Assembly: GCF_026230105.1 (NCBI RefSeq) | Contig: NC_079477.1 | Span: forward strand, 18,419,001 to 18,483,000 | Direction: 5' to 3' | DNA: 64,000 nucleotides | DNA from: Diorhabda sublineata | Taxonomy: Eukaryota > Arthropoda > Insecta > Coleoptera > Chrysomelidae | Shown here: positions 9,900-21,115 of the stretch, one piece after another | Layout: the number at the start of each line of letters is the position of its first letter | Position numbering within the stretch: the stretch's first letter is position 1 | The notes under the pieces: generated by a model | The model's database searches: none | What the model was told of the DNA's origin: nothing | The model's input: the letters and a program-made list of their open reading frames with translations, nothing else | Made by a program: the position numbers and the translations under genes

Positions 9900-10907
9900 A
9901 AAGCCTCACCCACTGTGGCCCCGACTTACCCTGGGAGCCGCGATTTTATCAGGGAAGCCTTCAAAATGAAAAATATATCAGGAAACGCCGCAGACCTGAT
10001 GCTTAAATCTCTTAGTGAGAATACAATCAAGCAGTATAATACAACATATTCAAAATGGTGGGAATTTTTCGAAGGGAATAAGCCAAAAATTTTTCAACCT
10101 ACTGTTCACAATATTCTTGAGTTTTTAAGTCAACAATTTCAAAATGGCTCAAGCTATTCGAGCATCAACACTCACAAGTCTGCACTAAATCTTATCTCAG
10201 AAGCAGGGAAATCAGACACTGTGGAACGGTTTATGAAAGGGGTTTTTAAAACTCGCCCAAGCTTTCCAAGATACGACGAGACTTGGGACCCATCTCCGGT
10301 ACTAATTATGTTAGAAAAACTTTACCCATTGCATACTCTTGATATGAGCCAACTTTCAGTAAAACTAGTTGTACTGTTAGCCTTGACCACAGCCCAAAGG
10401 GTGCAGACCTTCTCTAAAATAAAAATAAGTAATATTGTGAGCTCGGATACAGGAATACAAATAAAAGTAACAGATATTGTGAAAACCTCGGGGCCGAAAA
10501 AACCTCAACCACTCTTAAAGTTTTCCTTCTTCAGGGATAATCCAGCGCTTTGCGTTTGCTCTACCATTCTACACTATATCGAACGAACAAAAAGTATCAG
10601 GGTTAGCGAAGACTACCTTATTTTAACTGCCAAACGACCATATCATTGTGCTACGACTCAAACCCTCAGTCGCTGGATCAAAAATGGATTAAAAATGGGG
10701 GGAGTTGACACTAAAAAATTTAAAGGGCACAGTACCAGACACGCTGCTTCTTCGGCTGCCCTCAGATCTGAGGTAAATATCGAGAGCATAAGAAGTGCAG
10801 CTGGGTGGTCTGAAAAGTCAGATACTTTTTGTAAATTCTATAACAGGCCTTTGGTAGACACAGAAACGTTTTCTAATTATATTGAAAACTTAATAAAAAA
10901 CAAATGA
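9900..10907 (+). CDS. DIRS-type tyrosine recombinase
   Basis: The frame is open from 9879 to the stop at 10907. A 330-codon reading can be counted from a GTG at 9915; the first in-frame ATG is at 9966. Translation probably depended on an upstream frame or splicing. Residues (counted from 9915) show the N-terminal block YPGSRDFIREAF (5-16), a SAM-like core-binding half (about 30-110), and a catalytic half with R162 (TTAQRVQTFS), H272 and R275 (GHSTRHAASSAAL), W298 (AAGWSEKSDTF) and nucleophile Y309 (FCKFYNRP). All pentad positions are conserved and there are no internal stops, so the enzyme looks functional. In DIRS elements it inserts circular cDNA without a long target duplication. A Crypton recombinase is less likely because of the flanking DIRS termini. 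Confidence 0.9.
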   Translation, partial: KASPTVAPTYPGSRDFIREAFKMKNISGNAADLMLKSLSENTIKQYNTTYSKWWEFFEGNKPKIFQPTVHNILEFLSQQFQNGSSYSSINTHKSALNLISEAGKSDTVERFMKGVFKTRPSFPRYDETWDPSPVLIMLEKLYPLHTLDMSQLSVKLVVLLALTTAQRVQTFSKIKISNIVSSDTGIQIKVTDIVKTSGPKKPQPLLKFSFFRDNPALCVCSTILHYIERTKSIRVSEDYLILTAKRPYHCATTQTLSRWIKNGLKMGGVDTKKFKGHSTRHAASSAALRSEVNIESIRSAAGWSEKSDTFCKFYNRPLVDTETFSNYIENLIKNK

Positions 10908-11090
10908 AAAAGTTTTTGTTCGGTTTTGCATTCTATGACAAAAATATATAATGTTTTGTTCATTCATGCAAGTATGTTATGTTAGTTCATAGTATTAATA
11001 ATACTAAAAACGAAAAGGGTTTATAATTAATTTTAGATTTAAAATTTTTGGGATGTACTTTTTTGTTACACAAATGTTACTTTTCTGGGA

Positions 11091-11096
11091 AATAAA
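11091..11096 (+). terminator. Possible polyadenylation signal of recombinase transcript
   Basis: AATAAA lies about 185 bp downstream of the recombinase stop and upstream of the internal complementary region. Confidence 0.35.
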
Positions 11097-11165
11097 AATG
11101 AATAGAACTGTAATAAGACTATTTTTATTCTGGTCAAGATCGCCTCTACAATCTTCTCTAAACAT

Positions 11166-11279
11166 CTACAGGGTGTTCTAGGAGGACGTGTACAATAGAA
11201 GTATAATTAAGGATTAAACGACTTACCTTAAGGATGTTGAATCCTAATTATACGATATTGGACACGTCCTCCTAGAACA
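11166..11279. repeat. Internal complementary region of DIRS-like element
   Basis: A fused copy of the two outer ends in reverse-complement orientation: 43 of 43 bases to the left end and 73 of 74 to the right end. In DIRS1-type models this region templates the joining of the ends into a circle. Confidence 0.9.
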
Positions 11280-11363
11280 AACCCACCCAGGAAGCAAGTG
11301 ACTTGGGTTGTCAATACGAAAGGTAATAGTACACCCGCCCCAGAGGCGATCTTAGCACAGAGG

Positions 11364-11489
11364 CGAAGTATAATGACACACGAACGACAGGCAGGGTGAC
11401 GGATCGACGAGAGGGTGAATCATTTTCTTTAAACTTGCGCGTGATAAGTGATTAGGAGTATTACTACAGGGTGTTCTAGGAGGACGTGT
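11364..11489. repeat. Right inverted terminal repeat of DIRS-like element
   Basis: Reverse complement of the left repeat; the element then extends a further 56 bases to 11545, matching the second half of the internal complementary region. Confidence 0.9.
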
Positions 11490-11545
11490 CCAATATCGTA
11501 TAATTAGGATTGAACATCCTTAAGGTAAGTCGTTTAATCCTTAAT

Positions 11546-12080
11546 AATACAAATATTTTTTAAAATGTTCACTGGACCTGTTGTTTCTCTTATCGGTTAA
11601 TGTTGACTGGTATTTACGTCAGAGTACATATCAATTTTATCCACTGTACATTTGTTATGCTGATAGGTTATTACAAAATATTATTTAAAAATTCAAATAA
11701 ATCTTATTAAATTTATGTTAGTCGGCATCGTAGCAACGTTATGTATGTAAATAAAAACTCTTAGGTGAATAAAATTATTTCTTGGAATTCAATATACCGT
11801 TCTTCCATATTATAAGTTTTATATTTTTTCAAATTAGCAATAACGAAAGCGCTAATAAATTCATAGGTGGCGTAATGATTTTTGCTAACAAAGATTTGTA
11901 TTTTCGTACTTAAAGATAGATAGATAATAAAAAAGTTAATCAAAGAATATTTTTAGATTTACCGGTAAAAGTTTACTTGGTAACGGTTTTTCCTTTATTA
12001 AGCAATTATGGATACGAAATTTTATATACAAACATAAATGTAATTTTATATTCATTGGGCTACACACACAGACACAGACA
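11546..12080. other. AT-rich stretch without recognised gene
   Basis: No gene or RNA recognised between the DIRS-like element and the microsatellite. Confidence 0.35.
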
Positions 12081-12090
12081 TACATATACA

Positions 12091-12134
<44 letters not shown>

Positions 12135-12202
12135 CATGCATATATATATATATATATATATACATATACATGCATATATATATGTATATATATATATATA
12201 TG
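12081..12202. repeat. Compound (TA)n / CATATACATG microsatellite
   Basis: TA tracts interrupted by three CATATACATGCATA-type units. Reading frames across it are repeat artefacts. Confidence 0.9.
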
Positions 12203-12750
12203 ATGGGCCGAAAAAAACGAATTTTTCTTTTTTACAATGCTATACCGCGGAAAACTTGTCTTTGGGATAGGTAAATAAAAAGCAAGTTTAAAAAAATATT
12301 TAATCCCCAGCTAGCATTGTCCTAAAAATTTCGATTTTTTTCGAAAATTAAGTTATTTTGCAGCTTTTTTCACGGTACTTAGTCAACGATATGTTAAACT
12401 ATTATAGTGAAAATCCTTTATCAAAAGTGATGAAATTAACAAAAAAAAATTAAAACCGTTAAAATCTTCCACATTGGGATAGCGCAAACGACTCATATAT
12501 CAATAAATTTTTGCATTTCATAATCGTGGCATTACAAGTTAAGCGCGTCATGAATGAAACAATAACTTCTCTTTTCCTCCCTCCCTCAATGTATAGTGGA
12601 TGCGTTCGCCTCAGCACGTGACCTCTCTGACACGTGTGAGTTTGTATTTAGACGCACATTCGTACAGTGGCTTCGATGCTTTATTTCGGGGTGGTGTGTT
12701 TTGTGCTATTTTTTATCGTAGTAATCTAGATTGCTCTTCGTGATGAATAT
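12203..12750. other. Unclassified repeat-like sequence before the Penelope relic
   Basis: The stretch starts with GATGGGCCGAAAAAAACG and contains A/T homopolymer clusters. From 12590 it is more G+C-rich. It may be the 5' part of the Penelope-like element or a separate non-coding transposon, but I cannot decide. Confidence 0.3.
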
Positions 12751-12754
12751 TTCT

Positions 12755-13605
12755 AACAAGCTAACTCGAAGTCTATCGCAAACCCACTCATACCAATCGT
12801 TTCCTTAACGCTCAATCCCATCAGCATTCGGCCCAACTTAACTACATTGATCCACTCGTATCACAATCCATCTCGTTAAGTGACAATTCCAGTCGATCAT
12901 CTGAAATCAATTATTTGAGACAAACATTGATTCAAATTGGTTACAAAAAATCCCAAATTTCTAGGAGCATCCATAAATTTTTATCCCCAGCTCCTCCATC
13001 CTTCTCCACTGGTTTGAAAGATCAACTGAGGTTGTCCCTTCCTTACATAAAAGGTGTAACACACAAAATTTGCAGAATCTTCAAACCCAATCAGACTCTC
13101 TCCCATTCAATCAGAACAGTCACAGGCAACGTACCCAATGAACATTAAGGAGTGTATGAAATCCCCTGCTCAGATTGCTCTTGTTCCTATATTGGCCAGA
13201 CAAATCGACGTATTTCCGTCAGAGCCACTTATTTTCTGTCACTAATTCCGGTATTTCCTCCACCCTTGCCCAGCATCGTGTCCATACTGGACACACAATC
13301 GATTTCAATAAAACCAAAACTATCGCCCCACTCCGCTCTTTCAAGTCCAGGATTATAGAGAAACGTCCAAACTATCTGAACACAAGGGACGATAGCCAGA
13401 GATTGCCGACAATTTGGAAACACTTGCTTCATCCACTTCGTTCGAATTCCATATCGGCCAATAACAAGATTTCCTATAAAACCCTCCGAGAAGCCTATCT
13501 CCGCACATTTATTACCCCTACCGCGAATAATATACTTCCCACGCCCGCCAAAACCCTAAAACACTCCAACAGGTCCCCTATAATTACAAGGTCCAGAAGT
13601 TAGCT
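12755..13605 (+). pseudogene. Penelope-like element relic: RT C-terminus and GIY-YIG endonuclease
   Basis: Plus-strand frames in order read NYLRQTLIQIGYKKSQISRS, then LSLPYIKGVTHKICRIFKPN, then YEIPCSDCSCSYIGQTNRRI, then LAQHRVHTGHTIDFNKTK and IEKRPNYLNTRDDSQRLPTI. The third block carries the CxxC and Y-x-GQT features of the GIY-YIG nuclease of Penelope-like retroelements. The last resembles the family's C-terminal H..tGH.idf block. Stops at 13149 and frame changes near 13175 and 13220 separate them, so it is dead. The polymerase core upstream is missing or unreadable. The downstream 13606-13840 is probably 3' untranslated sequence and ends at a (TA)n tract. Confidence 0.75.
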
Positions 13606-13838
13606 CGAGACCAGCAGTGATTGTGTTACTGTCAACAGTGTTCTTAATACTTTCCATTTTTTTGGTGAAATTCCAAGGAGTAGGCAGATTGAAGCCTTGG
13701 AAACAACCGAAAAAAAGGGGTGATTTGTTGCATGGAGTAGTTAGATTGAAACCACGGAATCGGATCACTTACTAATGAACGAATAACCACCCTATCCTCC
13801 CTACCCCCACACTTCTCTTGATAATAAACTGGTTCTTT

Positions 13839-13842
<4 letters not shown>

Positions 13843-13893
<51 letters not shown>

Positions 13894-13911
13894 TATATAT
13901 CATATATATAA
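13843..13911. repeat. (TA)n microsatellite
   Basis: TA tract with two TCATATA interruptions, between the Penelope-like relic and the second dispersed repeat. Confidence 0.95.
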
Positions 13912-14112
13912 GCGGTTTCTTATTGGGAACGTGGTAATGAAACACCAAAGTGGACTAACTTTAATATATTTTCCGAGCTTTCGAATACTTTTGTATTCAT
14001 TATTTGGTCAAATAAAATATAAGAAATATGTATAAAAGTGTAACAATATTGTAAGTAAAAGTTACTGTCATACATTTATTTACACAATTGACATTTCGCC
14101 TTTATCAAAATA

Positions 14113-14117
<5 letters not shown>
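13912..14117. repeat. (TA)n-linked dispersed repeat, copy b
   Basis: Closely similar to copy a (8953-9142) over about 200 bp and flanked on both sides by (TA)n. The minus strand at about 13978-14007 holds the GAATAC/GTATTC hairpin followed by GAAAG. Confidence 0.75.

Positions 14118-14176
<59 letters not shown>
14118..14176. repeat. (TA)n microsatellite
   Basis: About 59 bp TA tract following copy b. Confidence 0.95.
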
Positions 14177-14178
<2 letters not shown>

Positions 14179-15689
14179 AATAAATAACATTCCAACGTTC
14201 ACCCGCTATTAATTATGTTTTTATGGTTCAAAAGAAGTGAATAAATTATTGATGATATTCAAAAAAGACTAAGAACTGAGACTCTTGTGGTTCTTCTGTA
14301 GACATACAAGAAAACGACATACGAAAATGACAGTAATAAACACTGTGGACCTGTACAAATGCTACAAGTACTACTATAGGCAGAGTATTCTCTGCAAAAT
14401 GCCAAAGATGCGAAGAGATGATATAGTGAAACGAAACCAAAAAAAAAAAAATGCTGAATATAGTGAATGCAAGAGCAGAAAAAAGTTTGATGGAGCTGAA
14501 AACATAGAATAAAAAAATCGAAATAAACATACATCACCAAAAGACGAATGCTTCTATCACAGTATTCGTACTTCCTAGACAAGTTATTCATTGGTGATAC
14601 CTCTAATGAAAGCAAAGAATCACTTAAATTAAAGCTTTTTTACCGAAGAAGGTAAGGTGGGCTCTACCTATGGCAGCTATCTATACACAAAATTCTAAGA
14701 CAACAAGGGTGTATAGAATAGAACAGAACTAGGGGTATAAGAAGAGGACTACGCGCCAATATCGAAGACGTGAAATACGATGTCCCAATGTCGATTGTTC
14801 TATTTCGCACCCATTGATAGAGATTCAGTAATAGTGGATGCCTAAAAGCTCAATTGTGCTTTAGTAAATAGTATAAAAGCTATATTTTGGAAAAGTTTTG
14901 CCATCTTACAGTGTTCTTTTTGTTTTTCAGCTTAATAGTTTCTATAGTTCACCAAATATTTTTATATTTTATCTTAGCCTATTTATAAAAAGATGCTCTT
15001 TTAGCTGCATATATTATTTCTTCATCAATATCTACACATAATTTTGTCATATTTCATACGAATTTAAAATTTAGGTACTTGGAACTTAAAACAAATTCGA
15101 TATTTTTCTAAGAAAATGTAAGTAGAATGTCGTATTAATAATGTTCACTGTGAAACGTGATTTAAATACATATTTCTGTTTTTTTTTCTCTTAATCGTTG
15201 CTTTTTATACATATATTAGAGAGGATAATTCCTTCTGACCTTGTATAAACTACAAAAAATAGCGGTATATAGTTGTATATCGAGCTACGTCATTTTTACT
15301 GACACGGTCAGTTATTTAATTACAATTTTATGGTAATAAGTTAAAAGATAGTTGGGCAGATGTCAATGTAATTTTGTAGGTGGAAACAACCTTTCCGTTA
15401 TTTTATATAATAGATTGTAGAATATACCATTGGAAATTCAACTGTTCTACAGAAATATCACTCTATCGAATATAGATACTTATTAAAGATCGAAGTTACC
15501 AGTATAGATACGTTGGAAATATTACAATTGAAGTACCCGTATCTTTCAATCAGGTCTGCTACTCTAAAGTAGAGTCTATTATATGATCAAGGGCCCTCAG
15601 TAGGCTCTGTGACTCTTAATGTTGCTACTTAAGAATTGAGAAGTGGCGACACTAATGTGAATATGTCAAATCTGATATTTGCATCATAA
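14177..15689. other. Stretch without recognised gene
   Basis: No convincing coding or repeat signal. Open stretches at 14285-14512 (+) and 14530-14246 (-) overlap antiparallel and neither resembles a known protein. Confidence 0.4.
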
Positions 15690-15902
15690 AGTTTGACCTT
15701 TTTAACGGTGAACATCCTCTGAACGTGTTGTTATACGAGAGCTATTTGAGTTGTTGATATTTGAAACATCATCTTGGTCTAAAAATTGAATTAAATCACA
15801 AACATTTTCGTGCGATAACTTTCTATGACTCTCGTGGATTAAACCAACAGTAGTGTGTGATCAACTCGCTTCGACTTTTTGTGATAAAGTATAATCACGA
15901 GC

Positions 15903-18900
15903 CAGGGCCGATCCTAGGGTATTGGCCGCCCGCGTGCAAATACCAGATGTGCCGCCCCTCCAGATATTTTTTTCTTATTTTGACTAATATTTAACGTTGA
16001 CGTTATAAACTCTTAAACTCATCTACCTGTATAACGTCTATTTCACACACAACGATTTTGAACATACTCAGTGCGTATACAGCTTTGTGCGAGTAATTCG
16101 TGGCTCGGGGTGACAGAAAAGGAAAGCGCCGCTGGCGAAATTTTTTGCTATTCAGGTCAAACGTCTTTAAATTGATAGTTATGGTGAAGTTTTGTCATTT
16201 TTCAGATTTTAGGAAAAAATAGATTAGTCAGTTAGGTATTTTTATCGTATTCGGACGTCACAATCGTTATGTGTGAAATAAGTCTAAGATATGAATCATG
16301 AGTAAAAAATGCAAATAAAATTTGACTTGGCCACCTTATAAATAAGTTAATATCAACAAAATACTTTATCAAAATAAAAACACAAACAATAATATCGCCT
16401 ACATAAAAAAGTAACAACTAAACACTCAACGAAAAGTATATAAATCAGTTTTTTACAAGTGTGCAAATTTATCAATAATTTCCGTAAAATCTATTTTTTC
16501 ACATATTTTGGATTCAATAGAGATGATGGCCAAATATAAAAGCCTTTTTTGTGCATATTATTTCTCAAGTAATTTTTAATAATTTTTAATTTGCTGAAAC
16601 TTTTTTCTCCTGAAGCCACAGAAACAGGTAAGGTTAAAAAAATTCTTATTGTTAGAACAAAATTAGGAAAAAAGGAAGTGAGTTTAATTTTTGACTATGA
16701 TTTCTAATACCTCAATTGGCTGTTTCTTACCTGGAAAAATATCTTTGAATGAAGTTATTTCATTAAACAGTTGCATTCAATGCATTCCGCGGTGTTTAGG
16801 TAATTTAGGATTTTGAAGCATATTACTCAGAACATTAATTCTTGCTAATAAATCATGCCAAATCAAAATTCAACACAAAAATTTGAATGATTCAAGATTT
16901 TTAATTATTGATTTTGCACTATTTTTAGTATTCGCATCTCTAGTGGAATCTTTAATTGAGACATTTAATGCGGTAATAATGTAATCTTGCTTTAGAGGTC
17001 TAATAGCATTGATTCGACTTTCCCACCTTGTTTCACTTAATGGTTTCAAAGTTAGACTTTTCACGTATTCGTTTAGTAAATTCCATCGATATGGGGATGA
17101 AGAAAAAAAATTATACCTCTTGTACCATATCAAACAATCCAGAAATTTTACTACTGGAGCTGACAGTATCATTAACGACAAGGTTTAAGGTGTGAGCCGC
17201 ACACGGTACGTATAATGCTCTAGGATTGATATCGAGAATCCGTTTCTGAAGCCCTATTTTTTTTCTTCACGTTCGATCCTTTATCGTAACTCTGACCACG
17301 TATATCTTTAACTTCGAGCTGCAGACTAGGTAATAGCTTCTCTAATAGAAAATAACTGGATCAAATTTGACCAAAATCTCTATTGCCTTTAAAAAATTAC
17401 CATTATCTCTATGATACAACTCCGTACTAGTTCCTCTGCTAAATTTTGACTGGCTAAAAATTATACTTTAACAATCATTCTTTCAATGATAGCGCGCCAT
17501 CGCTATCTCTATTGTAAACTTTTTGTTGTTCCGCGTCAATAGTACAATTTTTTCCATCCTCGTCTTCATTCCGCACCACGATCTTATAGAGTTAACGTGC
17601 TTTAGAGTATTTTCATGCTTATTGAGGTAATTAGAACAATGACGCCAATCAGTTGTGTTGAACTATCTCTACTAAACAGTTTACATACAAAACAAAAAAT
17701 ACAATTTAGTTTTATGGAATAACAGAGCCACGCGCGATTTATTTTCTCCTCGTTCACTTTAGTTTTGTTATAATATGACCAGCTAAATTTTCTGCCAATC
17801 TCATCAATCGGAAACTTGATGGGACCGTGTTCTACCCATAAATCAATATATTTTTTTGTCAAAATGTTAAGCCAAGTACCTGGATCATCTTCAGATTCCG
17901 CTTCACTAGGAATGGGACTGCTTGATGATGATCTTGCAGCTTTATCACTTTCATCGTGTGTGAAATCTATTTATTTATTGTTTCTTTCACTAGTACTGGT
18001 GGATGTTGATGATTGAGAATAATCAAACTCCGCGATTTGATCCGAACCTTTTTGTTCGGACTCACTTTTATCCGGTTTTCCAAAATACTTTTTCAATGCT
18101 CCCGCTTGTTTTGAGATTTCTTCTATTCTTCCATTTTTCTCTTACCTGACTCTCTTATAGACTTTCTGTTTTTGGACGAGGATGACATCTAAAGATAAAA
18201 GGTAAGAAGAACGATAAGTATATCATGGCTCACAGATGCAGATAAAATGAATAGGAATTCTTCAGAAATTTTGAAAATCATCGAAATGACCTCCAAAAAG
18301 TACCTACCATTGTTAATAATTTTTTTTACCTAAAGTGTAAGAATATGGTTTATTCATAAGAAATCCCCATTCCTACTGAAAAAGTTAGAGCAAATTATTT
18401 ATAATAAATAATGATTCGTAGCGCTCTTTCAAAATTTGGGTAAAAATTAAAATTTTTATAAACTCCCCCGGTTGGTAACCTATAATTTTATACGAAAATT
18501 ATATTTTGAGCTAACGAATTTTGAAAGAATGGAAAATAAATTTTGAATTTTCAAACATTTTGTACTTATTTTCAAAATGGGTCATCGCCACAAAATTAGT
18601 TTAAAAATATGCCCACTTCTTTTATTTAATTAGAAAATACCCTGTATAGCATTTCATTCGTTCATTCATAAATCTAGTTAAGAACTTTTATACTTATCAC
18701 AGATTTGATTTAAACGATAGCTGTTGATAGCAACATCTTGTCAGAAATTTCCAATATTAACTTACATTTGCTTGCTTGCACTTGATTGTGTTTATGACCA
18801 GTCTTATTGTATGTTTATTCAAAATTAAATGAACATTTTGAAATGAAAATGGTTTATATATAGTGTGGTGAAGTAGCAAAAGAAATTTCGATGCCGCATC

Positions 18901-19007
18901 CCTTAAAACAACCCATTTCTTACCTATAAAGAAAACTTCGCGACCGCTCCTTAGTTTGGCTACCCGCGCACGGTGCACGCGCTGCACACCTGCTTGGATC
19001 GGCTCTG
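15903..19007 (-). mobile_element. hAT DNA transposon (ZMYM1/DUF4371-like), decayed
   Basis: Ends are imperfect inverted repeats: CAGGGCCGATCCTAG at 15903 and, reversed, CAGAGCCGATCCAAG ending at 19007 (13 of 15 identical). Flanking octamers TCACGAGC (15895-15902) and TCTCCAGC (19008-19015) agree at 6 of 8 positions, fitting a mutated hAT 8-bp target duplication. Length is about 3.1 kb, a normal size for an autonomous hAT. It encodes a transposase on the minus strand and interrupts the mariner above. Confidence 0.8.
16450..18188 (-). pseudogene. hAT transposase pseudogene
   Basis: A possible start ATG at 18188 gives MSSSSKNRKSIRESGKRKME. Broken frames then give GALKKYFGKPDKSESEQKG, WVEHGPIKFP, and AWLCYSIKLNCIFCFVCKLF (TTF-type zinc finger with CxxC). 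After a gap comes KPLSETRWESRINAIRPLK with the family's SxTRWxSR motif, and near 16600 VASGEKSFSKLKIIKNYLR, the hAT C-terminal dimerisation block. Stops and frameshifts lie between all blocks. The segment 17220-17600 is only partly legible. The product would have been a cut-and-paste transposase; this copy is dead. Confidence 0.75.
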
Positions 19008-19500
19008 TCTCCAGCCAACGCATTTCAGTAATTTTTCGAAATAAATCATGGTTGTACTACGCTATAGGATGAATTTTGGCAAAGGTCGTCAAAATTCGTC
19101 TGTTGTCGACGAAAAAATTTGTTCGAATTGTATACTGCATAATTGAACAATCGCTCAAACAACTCCGGTCGATTTGTGTTAGAGATGTGTTTAATATGAG
19201 CCAAATCTAACAAAAGTTGTTCGAGCACGAAGCACTCCAAAGCAATTGGTTGTTTCTGTCAGAATAACTGGACATGTCGCCACCGCTCCTTTAGTAGCAA
19301 CGTAGAATGGTCAATTCTGAATGATACACAAGCATTTTTTTGTACAATCAGGTGAACTAGTCGCTGAAGATCAGACATTCTCCACCACAACAATGTGAGC
19401 TTTCACACATCAGTTCAAACAATAACGTTTTTGAACAGTCAAAAAATCGAATTCATGGGTTATTTTTCGTACAGTACTTGTTTGGCACCCTAAGAAACTG

Positions 19501-20190
19501 GACAGTAGTTAAAGAAGTGAAGAAAAATACAGATATAAATGTACTACGGCATGAGATTTAAGAGCTAAAACAATTAAAAAAATAATCGTTACCCGAAGGA
19601 AAGTAATATAATATTACAAGGTAACCCTGTCCAAAGTTGGAATATGTAGAACAGTTGGTAATATTAATACTGAACACAACTTTTGACAACTATATCTGTA
19701 TTCACTCCGATAATATTGTGTAATAAACTATGCCATTTCTAGGTAAACACTGTTGAACAACAATGGGTGTGTGAAGATGCATACATCAACCAGTCTCTTT
19801 CCTGCCACAAATCAATTTTTTTATAAACCTTGTTGTGTAATATTTCCAAATAAAAGATTTTGTTTATCGCTTTGATTTGCGAGAAGAAACTCTATAGGAA
19901 CTATGCTCTGAACACAGAAAAACAAATCAGCTTTAACTTGACAACATTTTTCAAACTGGAAGAAGACGCTGTCTTCATCAGTAACTTGACCATTGCTTTG
20001 ATTCTGGGTCATAGCTAGAAGTAATAACCAATTATGACCTTTGGCAGAAACTCTGGATTCGTTTAAAACTGTTGCAATAGGGTATAGCAATTTCGAAAAT
20101 CTGCTCACAAAAGAAAACCAGGCCATTTACAAAACATATGAAGGAGAAATGAGGGGCTAGAAGAAGGCTCCAGAGGAAAAACCAATATAT
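19501..20190. other. Stretch without recognised gene
   Basis: No gene recognised. A minus-strand 101-codon open stretch at 20126-19821 has mixed composition but no family resemblance. Confidence 0.35.
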
Positions 20191-20199
20191 GAATTAAGC

Positions 20200-21115
20200 G
20201 GAATGCGAAAATTAATAGATGGTAAACGAAAAAAGGAAGTCATTTCTGAAACAGTGAAAAAAATATGGGAAACGCAGATATTACAAATAATTGGAGAGTA
20301 TGAATATACCATCTCTGAAGAAATTATAATTTTGATTTTGTTTTTGAACTCAGCCTTGAAAAGTTGGAGACCAAAGCTGCATAACACAAACAATTGGAAA
20401 AACTGTGGATACAACATTGATCAGAATATATTATTCACAGATTTTAGACAGGCTTTCGATAGTGTACATACATACATACATACATACTAACGCTCAATAA
20501 AGATCTAATTTACATTTAAGTTCTAAGAAAAATGAGTAGATCAGTGAACATTACGATGAAACAATCAGGAGCAACAATATTAATGAAAAAAGTGGGGAGA
20601 AAGGGAGACACAATATCTACAACCTTTAATATTGCTGTACTTATAGCCATCAGTACATTCCACTTCATGCAGACTATATAGTTTTGATATCAAGAAGTAG
20701 AAAAGAATCGAAATATATCATAAGGTGTACGAATGAAGTTAAAAAATGGGAATCAAGATAGAACAATAAGTACTAGAGCATTGTTAGTATCCAGAAATAG
20801 GGTGGTACCAGAAAAAGAGCTTTCTTGAGATAAAAAGAAATATACTGAATAAAAAAATTGGATAGTTAGTCATAGAAAAAATGAAGAAAATAAATTAAGG
20901 GTGTGCCATACAAAAAGTTTGACGATAACCTACTATTGAATTAGAACGGAGAGCGAGAGAATGAATTATAAAAAAACACGCGAATTAGGGTGGTGCGAAT
21001 ACATTTTGTGGATATACTTTGAAAAAATAACAAAATCAAAACCAATTGCAGATAAAGCGAGAGAAAGACCAAAAACAGTATGGAGAGATCAGGTTGGGGT
21101 GTCTATAATTTTCAT
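20200..21115 (+). pseudogene. RTE-type LINE reverse transcriptase relic
   Basis: Plus-strand frames give, in order, VKKIWETQILQI, then NILFTDFRQAFDSV (RT motif A with its catalytic Asp), GRKGDTISTTFNIAV (motif B, normally RQGD-S-TLFN), then near the end ELGWCEYI and ARERPKTVWRDQV (the C-terminal GRPK-RW-DQV block). The YADD motif C region is unreadable. A short CATA repeat (20466-20486) interrupts the frame just after motif A. This is an old, dead LINE copy related in type to those at 28.8-31.8 and 58.7-60.4 kb. Confidence 0.6.

Larger units (their letters stand above)
9553..11545 (+). mobile_element. Compact DIRS-like retroelement derivative (recombinase only)
   Basis: Long inverted terminal repeats lie at about 9570-9697 and 11364-11489. 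An internal complementary region lies at 11166-11279. Its first 43 bases (11166-11208) are the exact reverse complement of the left end (9553-9595). Its next 74 bases (11206-11279) are the reverse complement of the right end (11472-11545) with one mismatch. The two ends overlap in the region as AAT, as expected if they join in a circular intermediate. This layout is the hallmark of DIRS-type elements. Full DIRS elements usually exceed 5 kb and encode Gag, RT-RNase H and often a methylase; here about 2 kb remains, with only the tyrosine recombinase. Near-perfect arms suggest very recent insertion. Confidence 0.9.
15690..19500 (+). mobile_element. mariner element split by a hAT insertion
   Basis: The left part (15690-15902) matches the leader and N-terminus of a mariner transposase; its frames give VVCDQLASTFCDK, compared with the family's QCIDQLTSTFGDE. 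The right part resumes at 19008-19500 with TTL-DEFWQRSSK (family: SLQDEFREGRPKS), NLTKVVRARST, TGHVATAPL and then HHNNVSFHTSVQTITFLNSQ (family motif HHDNAS, here D to N). A hAT element with an 8-bp duplication lies exactly between. The transposase is also internally deleted and frameshifted. This mariner shares its subfamily with the relic at 24925-25480. Confidence 0.7.

Noticed and set aside
9900..10907. Crypton recombinase
   Set aside because: Cryptons lack inverted termini and an internal complementary region; the flanks are diagnostic of DIRS.
11936..12270. Open frames made of repeated Y, I, H and C residues
   Set aside because: Translations of the (TA)n/CATATACATG microsatellite, not proteins.
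14246..14615. Overlapping minus-strand frames of 94 and 118 codons
   Set aside because: Hydrophobic and cysteine-rich because of T-rich DNA; no family motif.
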